This document shows, in pieces, positions 1 through 12,900 of a stretch of DNA of 64,000 nt. Position 1 is the first letter of the stretch, and every line of letters starts with the position of its first letter. Both the position numbers and the translations under genes were made by a program. A model generated the notes under the pieces. The model saw only the letters and a list, made by a program, of their open reading frames with translations, did no database searches and was not told the DNA's origin. The stretch is from NCBI RefSeq assembly GCF_033473495.1, contig NC_088936.1, positions 2,852,001-2,916,000 of the forward strand, given 5' to 3'. The DNA comes from Cercospora beticola. Its lineage: Eukaryota > Ascomycota > Dothideomycetes > Mycosphaerellales > Mycosphaerellaceae.

Positions 1-188
1 GGTCTGAACAAGAGAGCTTGAGAGTGGTGCTTTCGTTGCCCTGTCCGCTGCGCGATCTGGGGCCTTGTCCGAGCCGAGCCAACAGCGAATGCACGTCATC
101 GAACTCAACTTCATGCCATTGAGCTTTCACTGCAGGAACTCCTCTTCCATTTGCCCTGCTTTGCGTACACGAGCTGACAACAGACACG

Positions 189-1229
189 ATGGCTGGGAGC
201 CAGCACAAGCTAACCACCTTCTATTTTGACACTTCTTCCAAGGCCTTTTCGGAGAAGACTGTCACCAAGAGTCTGAGCCACAACGACGTGCTCATCAAAA
301 CCACGCACTCAGGTATCTGCTTCACCGACGTACATGCCAAGGACAAAGAATGCGGACTCGGTCATGAGGGTGTAGGCGAAATTGTCGACGTCGGCCCTGC
401 GGTCAAACATCTGAAGCCGGGTAACCGAGTTGGCTGGGGCTGGCTACACACATCCTGCGGGCACTGTTCCACATGCGTCACTGGCTACAGGCAGTATTGC
501 TCCGAGGCTCGTGGTTTCGCCTTTTCGGACCTGGATCAGGGAGCCTTCAGCGATTACCGGATCATCGACTCCGATTTCGCGTACTTGCTGCCAAGCAGCA
601 TATCTTCTGTGGATGCGGCTCCATTGATGTGCGCCGGCGCCTCAGTTTACGAGGCTCTTGATGCAGCTGAGACTAAGTCGAATGACAGGGTCGGTGTGGT
701 GGGCATCGGCGGTCTGGGCCATTGTGCTATTTTGTTTGCAAAGGCCATGGGTTGTGCTGTGACGGCCATCTCCAGTGGTGATCGCAAGCGACAAGATGCT
801 TTTGCACTCGGTGTAGAAGAGTTCCGCGATGCTACCAAGATCTCGGAAGCATATACAGCTGAAGCCTTCCGGAGTCGACATGACCCGCAGCCTGCCAACA
901 TCAACGTACTTCTCATCACTTCGAACGCTGTACCCAAGTTGGAATCTGTGCTTCCATTGTTGGCGCGTCGAGCCACGATTGTGTTGATGACCATACAAAT
1001 GGAGCCTCTGGAAGTACCTTACATGCAGTTCGTGCTGCCAGGACACCGTCTAATAGCATCCACTGAAGCCTCACGCGAGACTCATGTTAAGATGCTGGAG
1101 TTTGCAGAACGCATGCGCATCAAGCCGTGGACGGAGGTCTTCGATATGACTGCAGACGGAGTGTCGCAAGCCTTCGCAAAGCTAGAGCAAGGTGACATGC
1201 GCTATCGTGGAGTCCTTGCGAGGCCGTGA
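189..1229 (+). CDS. Zinc-dependent alcohol dehydrogenase (MDR superfamily)
   Basis: Intronless frame of 346 residues. It should catalyse NAD(P)-dependent alcohol/aldehyde interconversion in the cytosol. Catalytic zinc ligands are visible at Cys44, His59-Glu60 and Cys148. The structural zinc lobe is Cys90, Cys93, Cys96 and Cys104. The Rossmann glycine motif GIGGLG lies at 172-177. The loop between Cys44 and His59 is short (14 residues), which suits the compact bacterial/fungal AdhP/CAD-like branch more than yeast Adh1; that subfamily placement is inference. The start is the first ATG of the frame and gives a normal N-terminus. Length is normal for the family. The neighbours do not reveal the substrate. 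Confidence 0.9.
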   Translation: MAGSQHKLTTFYFDTSSKAFSEKTVTKSLSHNDVLIKTTHSGICFTDVHAKDKECGLGHEGVGEIVDVGPAVKHLKPGNRVGWGWLHTSCGHCSTCVTGYRQYCSEARGFAFSDLDQGAFSDYRIIDSDFAYLLPSSISSVDAAPLMCAGASVYEALDAAETKSNDRVGVVGIGGLGHCAILFAKAMGCAVTAISSGDRKRQDAFALGVEEFRDATKISEAYTAEAFRSRHDPQPANINVLLITSNAVPKLESVLPLLARRATIVLMTIQMEPLEVPYMQFVLPGHRLIASTEASRETHVKMLEFAERMRIKPWTEVFDMTADGVSQAFAKLEQGDMRYRGVLARP

Positions 1230-1440
1230 GCGTCCATCTGACGATCTGAACATGCGAGCCTTATATCTGGATGCTCGGAATGCCAAGATTCTGATGCACT
1301 GAAGATTTTGGACTTATTGAATTTGAGGCCACTTGAGGACGTGAAAATTTTCAAAGCCAAGTGCGCATACCGAACGATGTCTATTCGTCCATGTACGCCG
1401 ACCACAAAACCTACCAGGTTTCCTCCTGTCTTCGCAGCAA

Positions 1441-1446
1441 TATAAA
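1441..1446 (+). promoter_or_regulatory. TATA-like box (TATAAA)
   Basis: TATAAA lies 144 bp upstream of the ATG at 1585. It is followed by a C/A-rich, G-poor leader (about 1464-1530) of the kind often seen in fungal 5' UTRs. Together they suggest that a transcript starts here even though the reading frame downstream is not clean. Confidence 0.35.
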
Positions 1447-1584
1447 CCACAGCCTCGCTGCTCTCCCACTTCTACGTACACAACAAACTCACCCACCAAC
1501 CACACTCTATCATTCCACCGAAATCTTGCACTCCGAGGCAGCTAATTCACCAGTGGACTATAGAGCACTATCTCTCGAACAATC

Positions 1585-1916
1585 ATGAATTCTTCGCGCC
1601 GTATCTTCAAAGCGTACGACAAGCTCCAGGAGGGCAAGAGACGGGGGCGGGATCGAACCCCAAGGCTCTGCATGAGCAGCTCGCCTGATGTGTTTCCAGA
1701 TCAGCACGGTTCAGCACAAGTAACCACCTCAAGTGGCTGCTCTGAGCTCTGGGACGACATCTGCGACTTTTGGACACTGCTGACCACCCCGAGACGATCA
1801 TCTTACGGACGATACACGCCTACTTGGAGGGTCCTACTGGCGACTCTATACAACACTCCACAGCACTGCTTATAGCGATGCTGATGCTCCGTGAAGAGAT
1901 ATTACCCAGCGGATGA
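1585..1916 (+). CDS. Possible small hypothetical gene, frame unresolved
   Basis: An ATG at 1585 follows a TATA box and a fungal-looking leader. Its own frame stays open to 1875. Between about 1755 and 1916 a different frame looks more protein-like (hydrophobic helix-type segments ALLIAMLMLREE, ending in TGA at 1914-1916). I could not find a convincing GT-AG intron joining the two frames. It may be a real spliced gene with weak sites, a decayed gene, or non-coding. No family recognised. Confidence 0.25.
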
Positions 1917-2681
1917 TTGACAAACGCTCCGAATTAGAGAGATGGCGAAAGCCGTCACAGCGCGGCCGGAGCGCGCGTACTCAAAAGAGAATATAAGGTC
2001 AGCGGCGGCAGTGATCGATGTATCTGGATCTGTGGTTCGGAAGCGTGGGTTGTGCTTGCAACTTGCTTTCCGCGCAAATCTGCCTTAGATGGTATGGAGA
2101 GGCTGTGGAATTTCACCAAAAGTTGAGAGAATTGCGCTCAGGCAGAGGATGACATGACAATCAATAACGCGAGCTTCCAGGACTTCAAAAGCATGCATGT
2201 AGCGGCAATCATCGGCGCCTTTAGCCCTATTCCATAGCAAGTATTCGTGATGTTTCTGAAGCCTTTCGACAATTCATTGTCTATCTTCCATTGCGATTTA
2301 TAGCTCTGTGCACCGCATGCCCCGCGAGACCATGTCACGTTCTCATAGGCTCTCTAAGCGATCCAGAAGTATGCAGTGTAGCCTAGATACGTGGCATACG
2401 CCAGCCTGCAAGAACTCGAATACTGGCGGCCTCCGTTGAAGTTCCAATGGGCGCTGTTCCCAGCACACCATAACTTTAGGGCCTTCATGAACTCAGCCTT
2501 GTCGGAAGAGGCTGTACGTCAGGAGATTCGAGCCAGCTAGATATTATGGTCACCGACTGTCCAAGAGACATTCTCAGGCACGGCACGAAATTTCAGTAAG
2601 CCTGACCATCGCCCTTGTTCTTCCTCTCTCTTTCTTAATTTTGGACGATTGTGAATACTTCAGTTGCCTTGAAGCTCGACT

Positions 2682-5600
2682 ATGGAACAGCATCAGCAGC
2701 GAGACGAAGTCGAATGGCCGTCAGAATACTCGGATACAGAGCGTGCGGCGCTAGAGCGATACCTGGACCATGTCAGAGACCAACAGAAACGCGATTTGGA
2801 AGCACTCCAGAAGCAGAGGCCCTGGTATGACAGGAACATTCAACATGGACACCGCACGGAGACAGAACGCTATCCATATGACAGAGTTGAAAGCAACCGT
2901 GACACAGCGTTGCGCATCATAAATTCTACCAGTGAGGCGCCGTTGATCATAGAGGAAGATGTTCAAGAGGCAGTACTTGCTCCGAGGCACCCAATCGAGA
3001 AAATGAGTCCTCGCCAGACCGATGACAACTCTATTCCATTCAATCCTACTGGTGAAGCATCGGAAGTGGGACAAGAATGTCGAGCACTACCACCAGAAGT
3101 GCCGAATCAACCATACAACTTGATCCTTGACGTAGCTAACGCCGAAGAAAGCCGTGCCTCTGCAGCTGGAGTAGAGGCATATTCCGATTCTGCGCCAACC
3201 GAGAGCGACACATCTCCAGTAAGCTCGATCTTTGATGGTTCACCAGAGTCGATCCCCGACCAGTCGACTCGGCCAACAACACACGATTTGAGTGGGCTCG
3301 TTGCTCGAAAGCGTCAACATTCTGTGCTTCCCAATGCATCGTACGCTGACAGCATCCAATCTGATGGCTGTGTTCTCGGCCTCGATGCCACGGCGAAAGG
3401 CAAGCTGTCCTCCGAGCTAGCTAGCATGATTTTCGCGGAGATGGGAGTAGAAGTCGTTCCTGACGACTTGACACATTCTGTCGCAGGCCTGCTGTACGAC
3501 TGCGCAGCCGTCCTACAACGCAGAGTCGATCGCAACGACATAGGCCACCAAGTTGCCATCTTCATGCGGCATCGCCGTAACATGATCGCAAGAGAACTCA
3601 TCGCAGAGCAGCCCATTGATCGACCTCCCGGTCCTGCTATGGGTCTTCTTGACAAGATTGCGTTATTGATGTCAAAAGAAGGATTTCAGGGACCACCCGA
3701 TGACACTGATCACTCCAATATCCAAGACCTGACCGACGAAGACGAAATAGAGCAGCCAGACATTCAAGAGGCAAGATCATTTCTCATTGGTAGCGCGGAG
3801 TTCACGTGGCTTCTGGTCCGGCTCAAGGCGCTTTGTCAACTTGAGATGACGGGGGAGACATACACCTCAGTCCGCCAGACTATCTGTCGTTCGCTTGAAA
3901 GTGGTCGCCGCGGCTATTCATTTTCGCTCAATTGGTGTCCGCTTGCGTTCATGACATCTCAATATCCAGCTGGAACGAGACTGTCCCAAGTCATCTGCGT
4001 GAATGGTAACGTTACACGCGCACAAGCTACAACCTGCGAACAATATGTGACCCAGACTTGGCCAGATGTCGGTCCAGCTGTTCTGGAGCATCTCGACAAA
4101 TATATCGAGAGTGAAACTTCCTCGCTGGACACTGGTTCAGCACAGCAAAATTTTGAGCTGCACATCAAGCGGTTGCCGAATGACTCAACGTGCATCAGAG
4201 TAGTCGCAGATCCAAATATCGTGCTTGAGATCGGGGAAGTACTTGCCTGGCTTGTCGTTGCTTGCCGCGCAGGTGATCTCAGGGAAGCTGCTGCGCCGAC
4301 TTCTGTACTCTCCAGCCCACGAGTGTCGAGTTCACTGAACGGAAACTTTGAAATTTCATGGACCTCGGACCCCCTGGCACAATCTTCGTATCTCTCCGAG
4401 GAAACATGCTGGCACGACTTATTGAACAGCTGTTCGATTGCTCAGGGGTATCCAATTCCACGCCGAACACACAATGAACCAGGATTAGAATTATCTCTCG
4501 GTCTTATGTCAATGCTAGGTGCTGTAAGCAGAGCTGTACTGTTTGACAGTGTCCTTCTTCTTAAAGGTTTGTGCTCGATGTTTGTTCCACTCCAAAAGGT
4601 TGGGGCCTCTGTGGTTTGGCATTATCTTGTGCATCGCGACGAGTACGGCAACTTCTCCGACTGGATGCCACACTACGAAGCGAGCCACGGCCGGGAGCCT
4701 TTGCGATCTCTCGACTTCTCTGATCTGGTTGATTGCCCGCAGTACGTTGGGTGGAGTCGGGAGACAAAGATGGTTGCCGGTAAGTTCGCCCTTGAGATCT
4801 CGAGGCTCATACTGACAGGATTCTCCAGGCAGCAAAGATGCACGTTATGACGGAGTCGATTTTGGTGGAAGGCCCATTAAACCTGGATTTGCTCTAGACG
4901 GTGTCAGTATTAGCATTTCCAAGGTGTTGTCTGTGGGCACCAAAGCTGTAGCCGGCAAGAAAGACACGCCCATGTTCCAATGCGCGAGCGGACCCTACGA
5001 GCAGACCATCAACATCACTGCGAAGTGGACCGCACTCATGTACGACACAGCTGAACGTCGCGGCTGGCTATTGGACGGTGCCACAGCGCTGCTGCACATG
5101 TGCAGGGCGGCAATGACGCATCCAGACGCCCCAGAGATCGGCCGTGGCCTGCCGAAGTCTCCCGTGGACTCCTTCACTTATGCTGGCGCCAATACTGATG
5201 CAAAGGATATCCTGCTTGACAAGCAGAACAGGGAGCTCATCATCTACGATGACAAAGAGAAGCCGTGGACGTTCGAAGACCTTGTCCTGCAGCATTGGGG
5301 TACCTTCGAAGAGATGAAGTCTCATCACTTCAAGCTCAGAGCTGGAGAGACCAAGCAGTGGGAGGTCTCGAACCCACTGTCTCGGAGACTTGAAGGCTTC
5401 GGCTTCGTCGACATCCTTACAAGAGAGCCCTGCATGCCTCGCTATCATTCGCTGTCAGGCCAGGCATCGCGATGGCTCCAGTTCACTACACAGTGCGGCG
5501 CCATCAACATCCTGGGCTCCCGCTTCGGTAATCTAATCGCGCCTCTGACAAGTTGCAAGAAGACGCTGGAAGCATTGCCATGTGGCCACGACCTTATTGC

Positions 5601-5997
5601 AGCACCTGTTGGCCTCCTCCACCGCATTGCCAGACGCATTGGACTGGTGTCTGCTTCATCCATCGAGCTGTGCGATGGCGTGTATTGGAACGATCCATCG
5701 AGGTCTTTCGCATCCGACCCATGCCAGTGCATTGAGAGTCCTCAGAAAGATTTAATGTGGCTTTGCGGGGGTGGAATCACGAGTCTGGAAGGTCGAGCAG
5801 GAGTTAACAACTGCAAGCGAAGACGGCTCGTAGAGATGATTTGCGACTACTCCAGAGGTGCCATCATCTTAGGAGGGCGGTCCTCGCGATTTGACGATCG
5901 ACTCGGTGTAGAAAGCTCTGAAGCTCAAGTCCCAGTCTCGCCGCAGTCAGGGAAGAGGAGAGCTGTCGACGAGGGCTACAGCTCCAGTAGATCCTAG
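2682..5997 (+). CDS. Large protein of unknown function (two exons, 1088 residues)
   Basis: Two exons, 2682-4779 and 4829-5997, joined by a 49-bp GTAAGT...CAG intron with an ACTGAC branch-like site. The join restores one continuous frame of 1088 residues; without it the protein would appear as two separate ones. The first ~35 residues are charged and probably helical, followed by a low-complexity acidic/Ser-rich stretch to about residue 240. From about 250 onward the sequence looks globular, with mixed hydrophobic and charged composition and several Trp and Cys. I see no signal peptide, membrane segment, P-loop or other motif I can name. It resembles the large uncharacterised proteins common in Dothideomycete genomes, but this is an impression, not a match. 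Confidence 0.75.
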
Positions 5998-7780
5998 CAT
6001 GCGCATAGTGCGCAAACATGACGCAAATGGCTTGTCTTAATTCAACCTATCTTAATTCATTCCAATTGTTTTCACGGACGTGAGTTCCTGAGAAGGCAGA
6101 AGGAGATCTGTCCAACATGAAGCATAGGCTGCAGCCTTATTCGCAGTGAGTCTAATTTCTTGGTCGTTACTTGCAAGTCTCAGCCACAGTAAGCCCTTCG
6201 CCCAGTGTCCTTGAGGTTCGGATGGCATATGTCGTTGAAGTGGTGGCCGATGTTGGACTTCTAGAAGTGCGTAGAGCAGGCGTGAAGTAGGAGTCGAAAC
6301 CAGCGTTCTTCTCCCAATCACGTGCAGCCTTGGCACGGCAATGGGAGCTGTTTCCAACTTCAACGTTGCTCCTTTGCCGAAGTCATACACTTTCACAACA
6401 ATGCGAACACCATCGAGTAATATCACATTCAGCCAATGATCTGACCGTCCTCAACATGCCAAAGACATTGCGTCGTACCCATTCCGCGGCGGCCGAGCAC
6501 GACCGAGCACCGTAACTTGCCGAGACGACAATTCGTTCACTATGAGCACTGTGCGTCTTGGAGACATTGGTAGCGACCTGAGAGCGTCAAGACTTCTTTG
6601 ACCAAAAGAATGGTGCTAGTCATGATATTTGAGGTCTGCATTTGGTCCTCTTGAGAGAAAGACGCGGGCTGTCAAACAGAGAGACGCGAAGTTCACCACT
6701 CTCCAATCGACCTGCCAATGATGAGAGTCATCATCCCAAACATCTTGATGGGGGAAGTACTTCTGCAAGAATTTGGGCCTTGTCGCGAACCGCTCCCCTA
6801 CACATCGATTCGAAGCTCGTTTCTGCGAGTTCGGCACACCTGACGCAGGGTACTGTGGTCAGTGCCTTTAAGTTCTCGGTGGTCGCAGTGAGAGATCTTG
6901 AGACGCCGATGTTACCGGCATAGGGCTATCACTTGACCTTCTGGACAGTCCGGACACGCTGCCCCCAGGGTGAGGTATGAGTGTGACGAAGCCAGTATGC
7001 TGAAAAGTCTCATAGCTACCCTGAGAGCTCTCCGAGGTGACAATTGAGGTCGCACGTTCTTTGCAGATGCTCATTGATGTCCCTATCAAGCACCATGGAT
7101 GCTTATTGCTCCAAGCTTCTTTCTGGGCGGCAATACAGCAGCCGATAAGCAATACCATGGTTGTGGATGCCAGTGAAGCCGGCTCCAAGTCAGCTATTGG
7201 CCCACATACTACTTCGGTACTACTTACCGGCACTCAGCAGACCGAATCAGGTATTTACTACGTTGGTATTTTGCAAGTCAGCCCTACCGTTTCCCAACCG
7301 ATCTGCCAAGCTGAACGTGCCCTTGGCAACAACATCCATGTCTCTGATTCTTCAAATCCAATCTCTGATTCCCACAGCAAGAACAGGCGCCTTAGGCCAC
7401 CCCGTGCTCTCGAGCTGAGTACACAAAGGCTGCATTGCCCATTCTCGTCGACACCCCTCTGTTCTTCACAGCATTCTGAGCAGGTCGTGCAGCTCGAGCT
7501 TGGCGATCACAATAGAACATCTTCCAGATTATTGACCAAATGTCTACATTCGGACTGTGATGCAGCTGCGTCAACGTCATCACTCCTCATGGGCAATGCC
7601 GCCATAGAGCTGCCCTGGGATTGATGGCCTGGTGGAAGGCTACTGTTTCAACGAGGACTTCTAACTGTAAATGTAATCATATAGGTCTTTATCGATTCTG
7701 CTGAGCGTTTCCGCCTCTCAGTCCACCTCAGAAGTATACCCCACCTCATACAACATATTTCTCTGTGCCAAATCATCAGT
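5998..7780. other. Intergenic, no supportable gene
   Basis: About 1.8 kb. Open frames on both strands overlap each other and look like shadows. A minus-strand frame 7605-7258 contains a Cys-rich stretch but carries an internal TGA (see findings). The last ~150 bp before 7781 should be the promoter and leader of the P450 gene. Confidence 0.5.
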
Positions 7781-9530
7781 ATGCTGCAAAAGAAAGACAA
7801 ACCGCCATACCTGCAGCTCTTCGTGGCAGCTTTGATTTTCGTTTCAATCGCAATATTTCTGCTCCCTCGGCTTCATCAAGCGCGGAGCCTGCGCGGATTG
7901 CTTTTCTGGATTGCTGTCAATGGATCTCTGGCTTTCGCAATAGATCGATTGATCTTATACCCTTACTTCCGTAGTCCTCTTAGAAAAGGGTTTCCTCTCG
8001 TCTTCGTAAGTGTCAACCAACTCGCATATATCTGCACATGAGCCTAACATAAACCTGCAGAATGGAAGACTCTGGTGTTTCAATGAAGCCTTGGCTGCTT
8101 TGATGGAGCCCTCTCGTGGCCAGACAGCGCTATCTTGGTTCACCAAATTCCAAGACGAAGACGCGATTCGAATCTACGACCCGATCATTGGGGACATTGT
8201 CATGCCAATAAGCCCTGAAGCGCTCCGAGACGGCCTTGCAAACCAGTTCCAGGACTACCAAAAGTCACCAGGCCTTGCCAAACTCTACTCCCTTTTTGGT
8301 GGGAAGAGCGTCGTTTTCACAAGTGGCACCGAATACACGAAGTTCAAGAAAGCTATCCATCCCCTCTTCTCCATTCAACTCGTTCGGAAAATGCATAAGA
8401 TCTCTTGGGACAATGCGGAAACGCTCACGGATACGCTCATCGAGCGAGGCATGCAGAAGGGGTTCCATGACCCTTGGCCTACACTGTTTAGATATGTTCT
8501 CGACAGTGCAGGGGAGGGGCTTTTGTCGTACAAGTTCCAGGCACTAGGGTCCGCATGGGATAGCACTCCGGTGAAGATCTTGCAAAAAGCTGCCACGCCT
8601 AATCGTTATTCCGATCTATACAATGCAACTTCTCTGTTTACGCCGCCAGGACTCCTCCAGTCGCTTCCCACGCGCCAAATGAAGTCCGTCAACCGAGCAG
8701 CGCAGACTCTTCGAAATTTTGGCAGTAAAATTCTGGAGCATGCGAAGGAATTGAATCAGCTCAGCGATAAAGAACCCGACGATGTACTGCGGAGGCTTGC
8801 AGCGGAAAAGAATCTTACAGACGAAGATATAGTAGAGTCGATCTTGACTTTCTTGACAGCTGGAGCTGAGACGACATCTGCGGCGCTGGCATGGTCTTTA
8901 CACTTGCTCACGTTGCCCGAAAATGTACAGTACCAGACTGAACTTCGGACAGAGCTCCAGAACAGATTCGAAGGCATAGATGCAGATATTCCGACCCACA
9001 TGGACCTCGCAAATATACCAATATTGCATGGCATCGTTCAGGAGACCCTGAGACTGCACCCTTCAGTCCCCTTACTGCCCTATGTTGCAAACCGAGATAC
9101 GCAGATGGCTGGACAATTCATCCCCAAGGGAACAACCATACTGTACTGGATCTGGGCTCTCAACCGCAACCCTACACACTGGGGCTCCAACGCAGGAGCC
9201 ATGGATCCATATAGATGGATCAATACGGACGAGCACGGCGTACAACGTCTCAATAAACACGGAGGTGCTTCAAGCAATTACGGTTTCATGTCTTTTTTCC
9301 ATGGACCCAGGTACTGCATCGGAAAAGAGGTCAGCAAAGCCACGATACGGGCAGCCATCGCGAGATTGATCCTAGACTTCGAGATTTCCCGCGATTTGTC
9401 TATCACTTTGGAGCCCATTCCAGGAGGTATAGGAATTGTGAGGCCTTGCAAGAATCTGAAATTGAACTTCAAGCCCATCTTGGCCCCGCAGATTCAGAGA
9501 CACGATAGTGCTCACGAGGTCGATGTATGA
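7781..9530 (+). CDS. Cytochrome P450 monooxygenase (two exons)
   Basis: Exons 7781-8005 and 8061-9530; the 55-bp intron (GTAAGT...CTGCAG, CTAAC branch) joins in phase and gives 564 residues. The N-terminus has a hydrophobic ER anchor (about residues 10-31), then a second hydrophobic segment. P450 hallmarks are present: helix I oxygen-binding AGAETTS near 341, ExxR as ETLR at 403-406, and the heme loop FFHGPRYCIG with the axial Cys at about 494. It is a membrane-bound, CPR-dependent class II enzyme. The upstream exon adds about 75 residues that a single-frame reading misses. No PKS, NRPS or terpene synthase is adjacent, so its substrate is unknown and it may be a stand-alone xenobiotic or lipid hydroxylase. 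Length is slightly above the usual ~500-530. Confidence 0.93.
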
Positions 9531-9951
9531 GTAGTATATCTTCATAATGCTACACCAAATCGTGACACATAGAACTAGCAGTATTTCGTCGATGAGGAAT
9601 TGGGGAAAGTGTACGGAAGTCAAGAACTACGTGACACTGCAAAAGCGCCATAAATGTGTGAAGTTGAAGAGGTATTCACGCACTCCATTCGTCGATACGG
9701 TCTGCGCATGAGAAAGAGGACCACAATGTGAACGGTATTATTGAACCATTGAACAAGAGGCATACTCTACATACTACTGTTTCAATCTCTCGCTTCTCGT
9801 TACTCCTCGCTAGCATCAAACCAACTTTCTCATTTTCATACCATCATCCCCAACGCCGCGCTAATCGACAATTCGTGCCCTCGCCATGGCTGACCGCACC
9901 AAATTATTCTCGCACCTGCAGAACTCCCAGCGCCAACCTTTTTTCCCACCT
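9531..9951. other. Convergent intergenic spacer
   Basis: About 420 bp between the 3' ends of the P450 (+) and Tra1 (-) genes. Presumably shared 3' UTRs and polyadenylation signals; nothing else seen. Confidence 0.5.
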
Positions 9952-12900
9952 TTACAACCACGCCATCCACAATAGATCCGTCTGCGCCAGCTTCTCCGGG
10001 TTCGTGGCACGGGCAACCAAATCTAACACACTCTGACTAGCAGGCAAGTTGTTCCCAGTGGGTTCCTTCGCAATCGCCACAGCCTTGTTGACAACCAGCT
10101 CCGAGTTCTTCTGTACGTGCTCGCGCATTTCGTTCTCCTTGGCCGTGTGGCGATTGCTCATGTACCAGAAAGAGATTTCGTCGCGGATGAAGATGCTCAG
10201 ATGGTGCTCGAGTTCGGAGCTCGTGATGCCTGTTGTAGCAGTGGCTGCAGCAGGAGCCGCGGCATCGGTCGAAGATGATGCGCCATTTGTGGTTGAGGAA
10301 GCTGAGTTGCCAGCGGCTGTTGCATCAGACGTCAAGCATCTCGCAATGGCCATGAGCGCGCACGTAAAGATGCCCTCGGTGTGGATCGGACCCATCAGGA
10401 CTTGCAGATTGGGTGTCAATCGGAATGGCACGGGCTCTGGCTGGTGCAGCATGGGCCTCTGACTCAGCATGAACGGCAGAAGCTCTGATCCCCAAATATT
10501 GCCGCTGCCACGTGAGATATGCAGCTTGGTGGGATACCGAATCGTCATGAACATGGTGAACGTGATATAGGTGAGTGCGGCCAGCTGGTATGAGAATTGC
10601 CTCCGGAAAAGCCAGAACGAGTCGTAGGAAGGATATGTGGCGGCGAAGTAGTCACGCACCAGCTCCTTGGGGGCGTAACGATCCTGAACATAGTTCAAAG
10701 ATTCGATTCGCATGTTCAGCCATTGCTCGTGTTTCTGCTGTGGCACTGTGCGCATCTTCTCCATCGTGAACATGATTGGCTCATCTTTATCGACCTCGTT
10801 TCGGCGACAGTGATCTTCCCAAATGCCCTGCAGTGCGATGTAGCTCGCATCATCCTGAATCATGCGGATCTGTGGACTAAGCGGAACCATGAGAGGAAGA
10901 TGGAACTGCAAGTTTCTCCGCCGGCTCTCCTTCTTCTTGGCCAGAGTGGTGTTGAAGATGCGGAACAATTGCAAGATCCTCTCTTCACGCCTGCTATGGC
11001 GTGGTGCCGGGTGCTGGATGCAGAATGGATGAAGGCTGCCATCGTGTCCTCGGATCGTCAAGCGCCGATGACAAGCAAGCACGCCTCGCACGAGGTGGAC
11101 GACCGGCAGGAAACGCTCAATTCGCACGAAGTCTTGGTTCTTATCCTTGTGTTGGAGATACTGTCCTGGAATCTCAACTTCATCGAACCAGACGAAACGG
11201 AAACCACTCAAGAGCGTGTTCTGGGCCAGGTGGAAGGTTGACGCTTTGCGATCGTGTTGCTCGGCCAACTTGTCTCTCCATCTGCGCAGCTTCTGCACAT
11301 ACTCGTACATTGTCGGCTTCTTCGCCACGAAGTCAACCTCGAATGCCTTTCGGATGTGAGGTGGCAGAACACTCTCGGCAAATCTCGTTATGTTTGCCTC
11401 AGTCTGCGGCGGTAACCTCTGCTCTTGCGTAAAGGATTGCGGTGATCGTCCGACGTAACTGAGAGCATCGTTGAGCAATGCAACAATAAGTCGGTACGCA
11501 TCCTCGTCTGGAGGACACTTGAAGTGACGTTGCATCTGCTCCACCATTGCCTCCATTGAGGCATACAGCAGAGGGAAGGCGGTGCGCAATGTAATGACCA
11601 GAGCTTCGGTATGCTCCCAAGGCTTCTTCGGCTTCTTCTCTTCGTCCTTCTTCTCTTCGCCATCTTTCTTCGCAGGCTCTTGCTTCTTGTCGGCGTCTGT
11701 CATCGTAGTATCACCTGCACTGGTCGTTGGACGACTGGCTCCAGCAGGCGTACCAGAGCTCTCGGGACGAGCTGGAGATTCCGTCTTGACCGCATCGCCT
11801 GCGGCATCTTTCTTGGCCTTGGCTGCCTTCTCCTTCTGCTCCCTCATCAATTGACTCTTCCTGATGACTTGCATATCTTCATGACTTGTCCTCAGATGGA
11901 AGTGCAGCGCCTGCGGATACGTCTTTGCCAGATTTGTCAAGATCTGATGAGCGATGTGAGCCTCGCTTTCAGTTCTCGACAAGTTGTTGAGCAATTGCGG
12001 GATGAATGTCACCCAGTACCACCAAGGATGATCACCATGGTAGTCATGGAACTTTTGACTCAACTGGCCGGTAGCATCATCCAAACTCAGCAGCCACAGA
12101 ATCCTGGAAAGGAGTTTCCTCGACTTGGCGCTCTTGTACTGCCCGGCAGCCTCGAGGTAGCAGCTGAGCGCGTTCGAACCAGTCTCAAGATTGGTAGGAT
12201 CTTCTTTGAACAGCTTGTCCGAGTATCGTCCCCACTCTGCCCAAGCCTTCGGCAGTTTTATGTCGAAGAACAGCGCAGTGCCGAACGCATCACTCGCCTC
12301 TTCCTTTTGATTCAATCGGCTCAGGAACATACCCTTGAGCGTGTAGAATTCTGCCTTTTGCTGTTGGCCGAAGTAGTTGAGGTTGGTGTTATTGATCACG
12401 TCCAATCCATTTGACAGCTCAGCTCGATTCTGATAGTGGCATTTCGCCTGTTCACGCAACTTCAAAAAGGCCTCTTGGATCTCAATATTGGGAAGCGTGT
12501 AGATCTTACTAAGCTGGGCGATGCAGACATCTGGCATCTGATGCTTGCGAGCCACATGTGCGAAGCGATTGATGATCCAAGCTGTCTCGTGGTAGCCTCG
12601 ATAGGCATAGCTATTGCCTGTCGCGTTCCCACCATTATTCGGCGGCAGCAGATTCAAATATGTACCATTGATGAGCTGGAAAATGTGTTGACGCCAAGTG
12701 ACCAGGTCCTGCCAGGCATTGATATCATCCCACAAGTTCGGTAGCCGATCGCGCCATGTACTGAGGAGGACTTTGAGCTCCTGACTCTTGGTGTCCAGAT
12801 TCGAAGCGTTGGTTTGTGCCAAGCTCTGACAAATGACGCTTGCGTCATGCAGCTCGACCAGCTGTTGAAAGTTCTGCAAGAGTCCAATGTGAGCATTCGT

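Larger units (their letters stand above)
1230..2681. other. Intergenic stretch with a possible small gene
   Basis: About 1.45 kb between the alcohol dehydrogenase and the 1088-residue protein. It holds a TATA-like box at 1441-1446 and a possible interrupted small gene from 1585 (separate entries). From about 1920 to 2681 I see no coding signal beyond the presumed promoter and leader of the gene starting at 2682. Confidence 0.5.

Noticed and set aside
1640..1750. Possible tRNA on the minus strand (GGTTCGATCCC B-box-like match near 1651-1661)
   Set aside because: The T-stem has two mismatched pairs, no matching acceptor stem is present, and the D and anticodon arms do not fold.
7037..7624. 195-codon plus-strand frame before the P450
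   Set aside because: No domain, overlapping protein-like frames on the other strand, and no promoter logic. Treated as non-coding.
11582..12414. Several 90-270-codon plus-strand frames inside Tra1
   Set aside because: All are antisense shadows of a single continuous, conserved 3882-codon gene.
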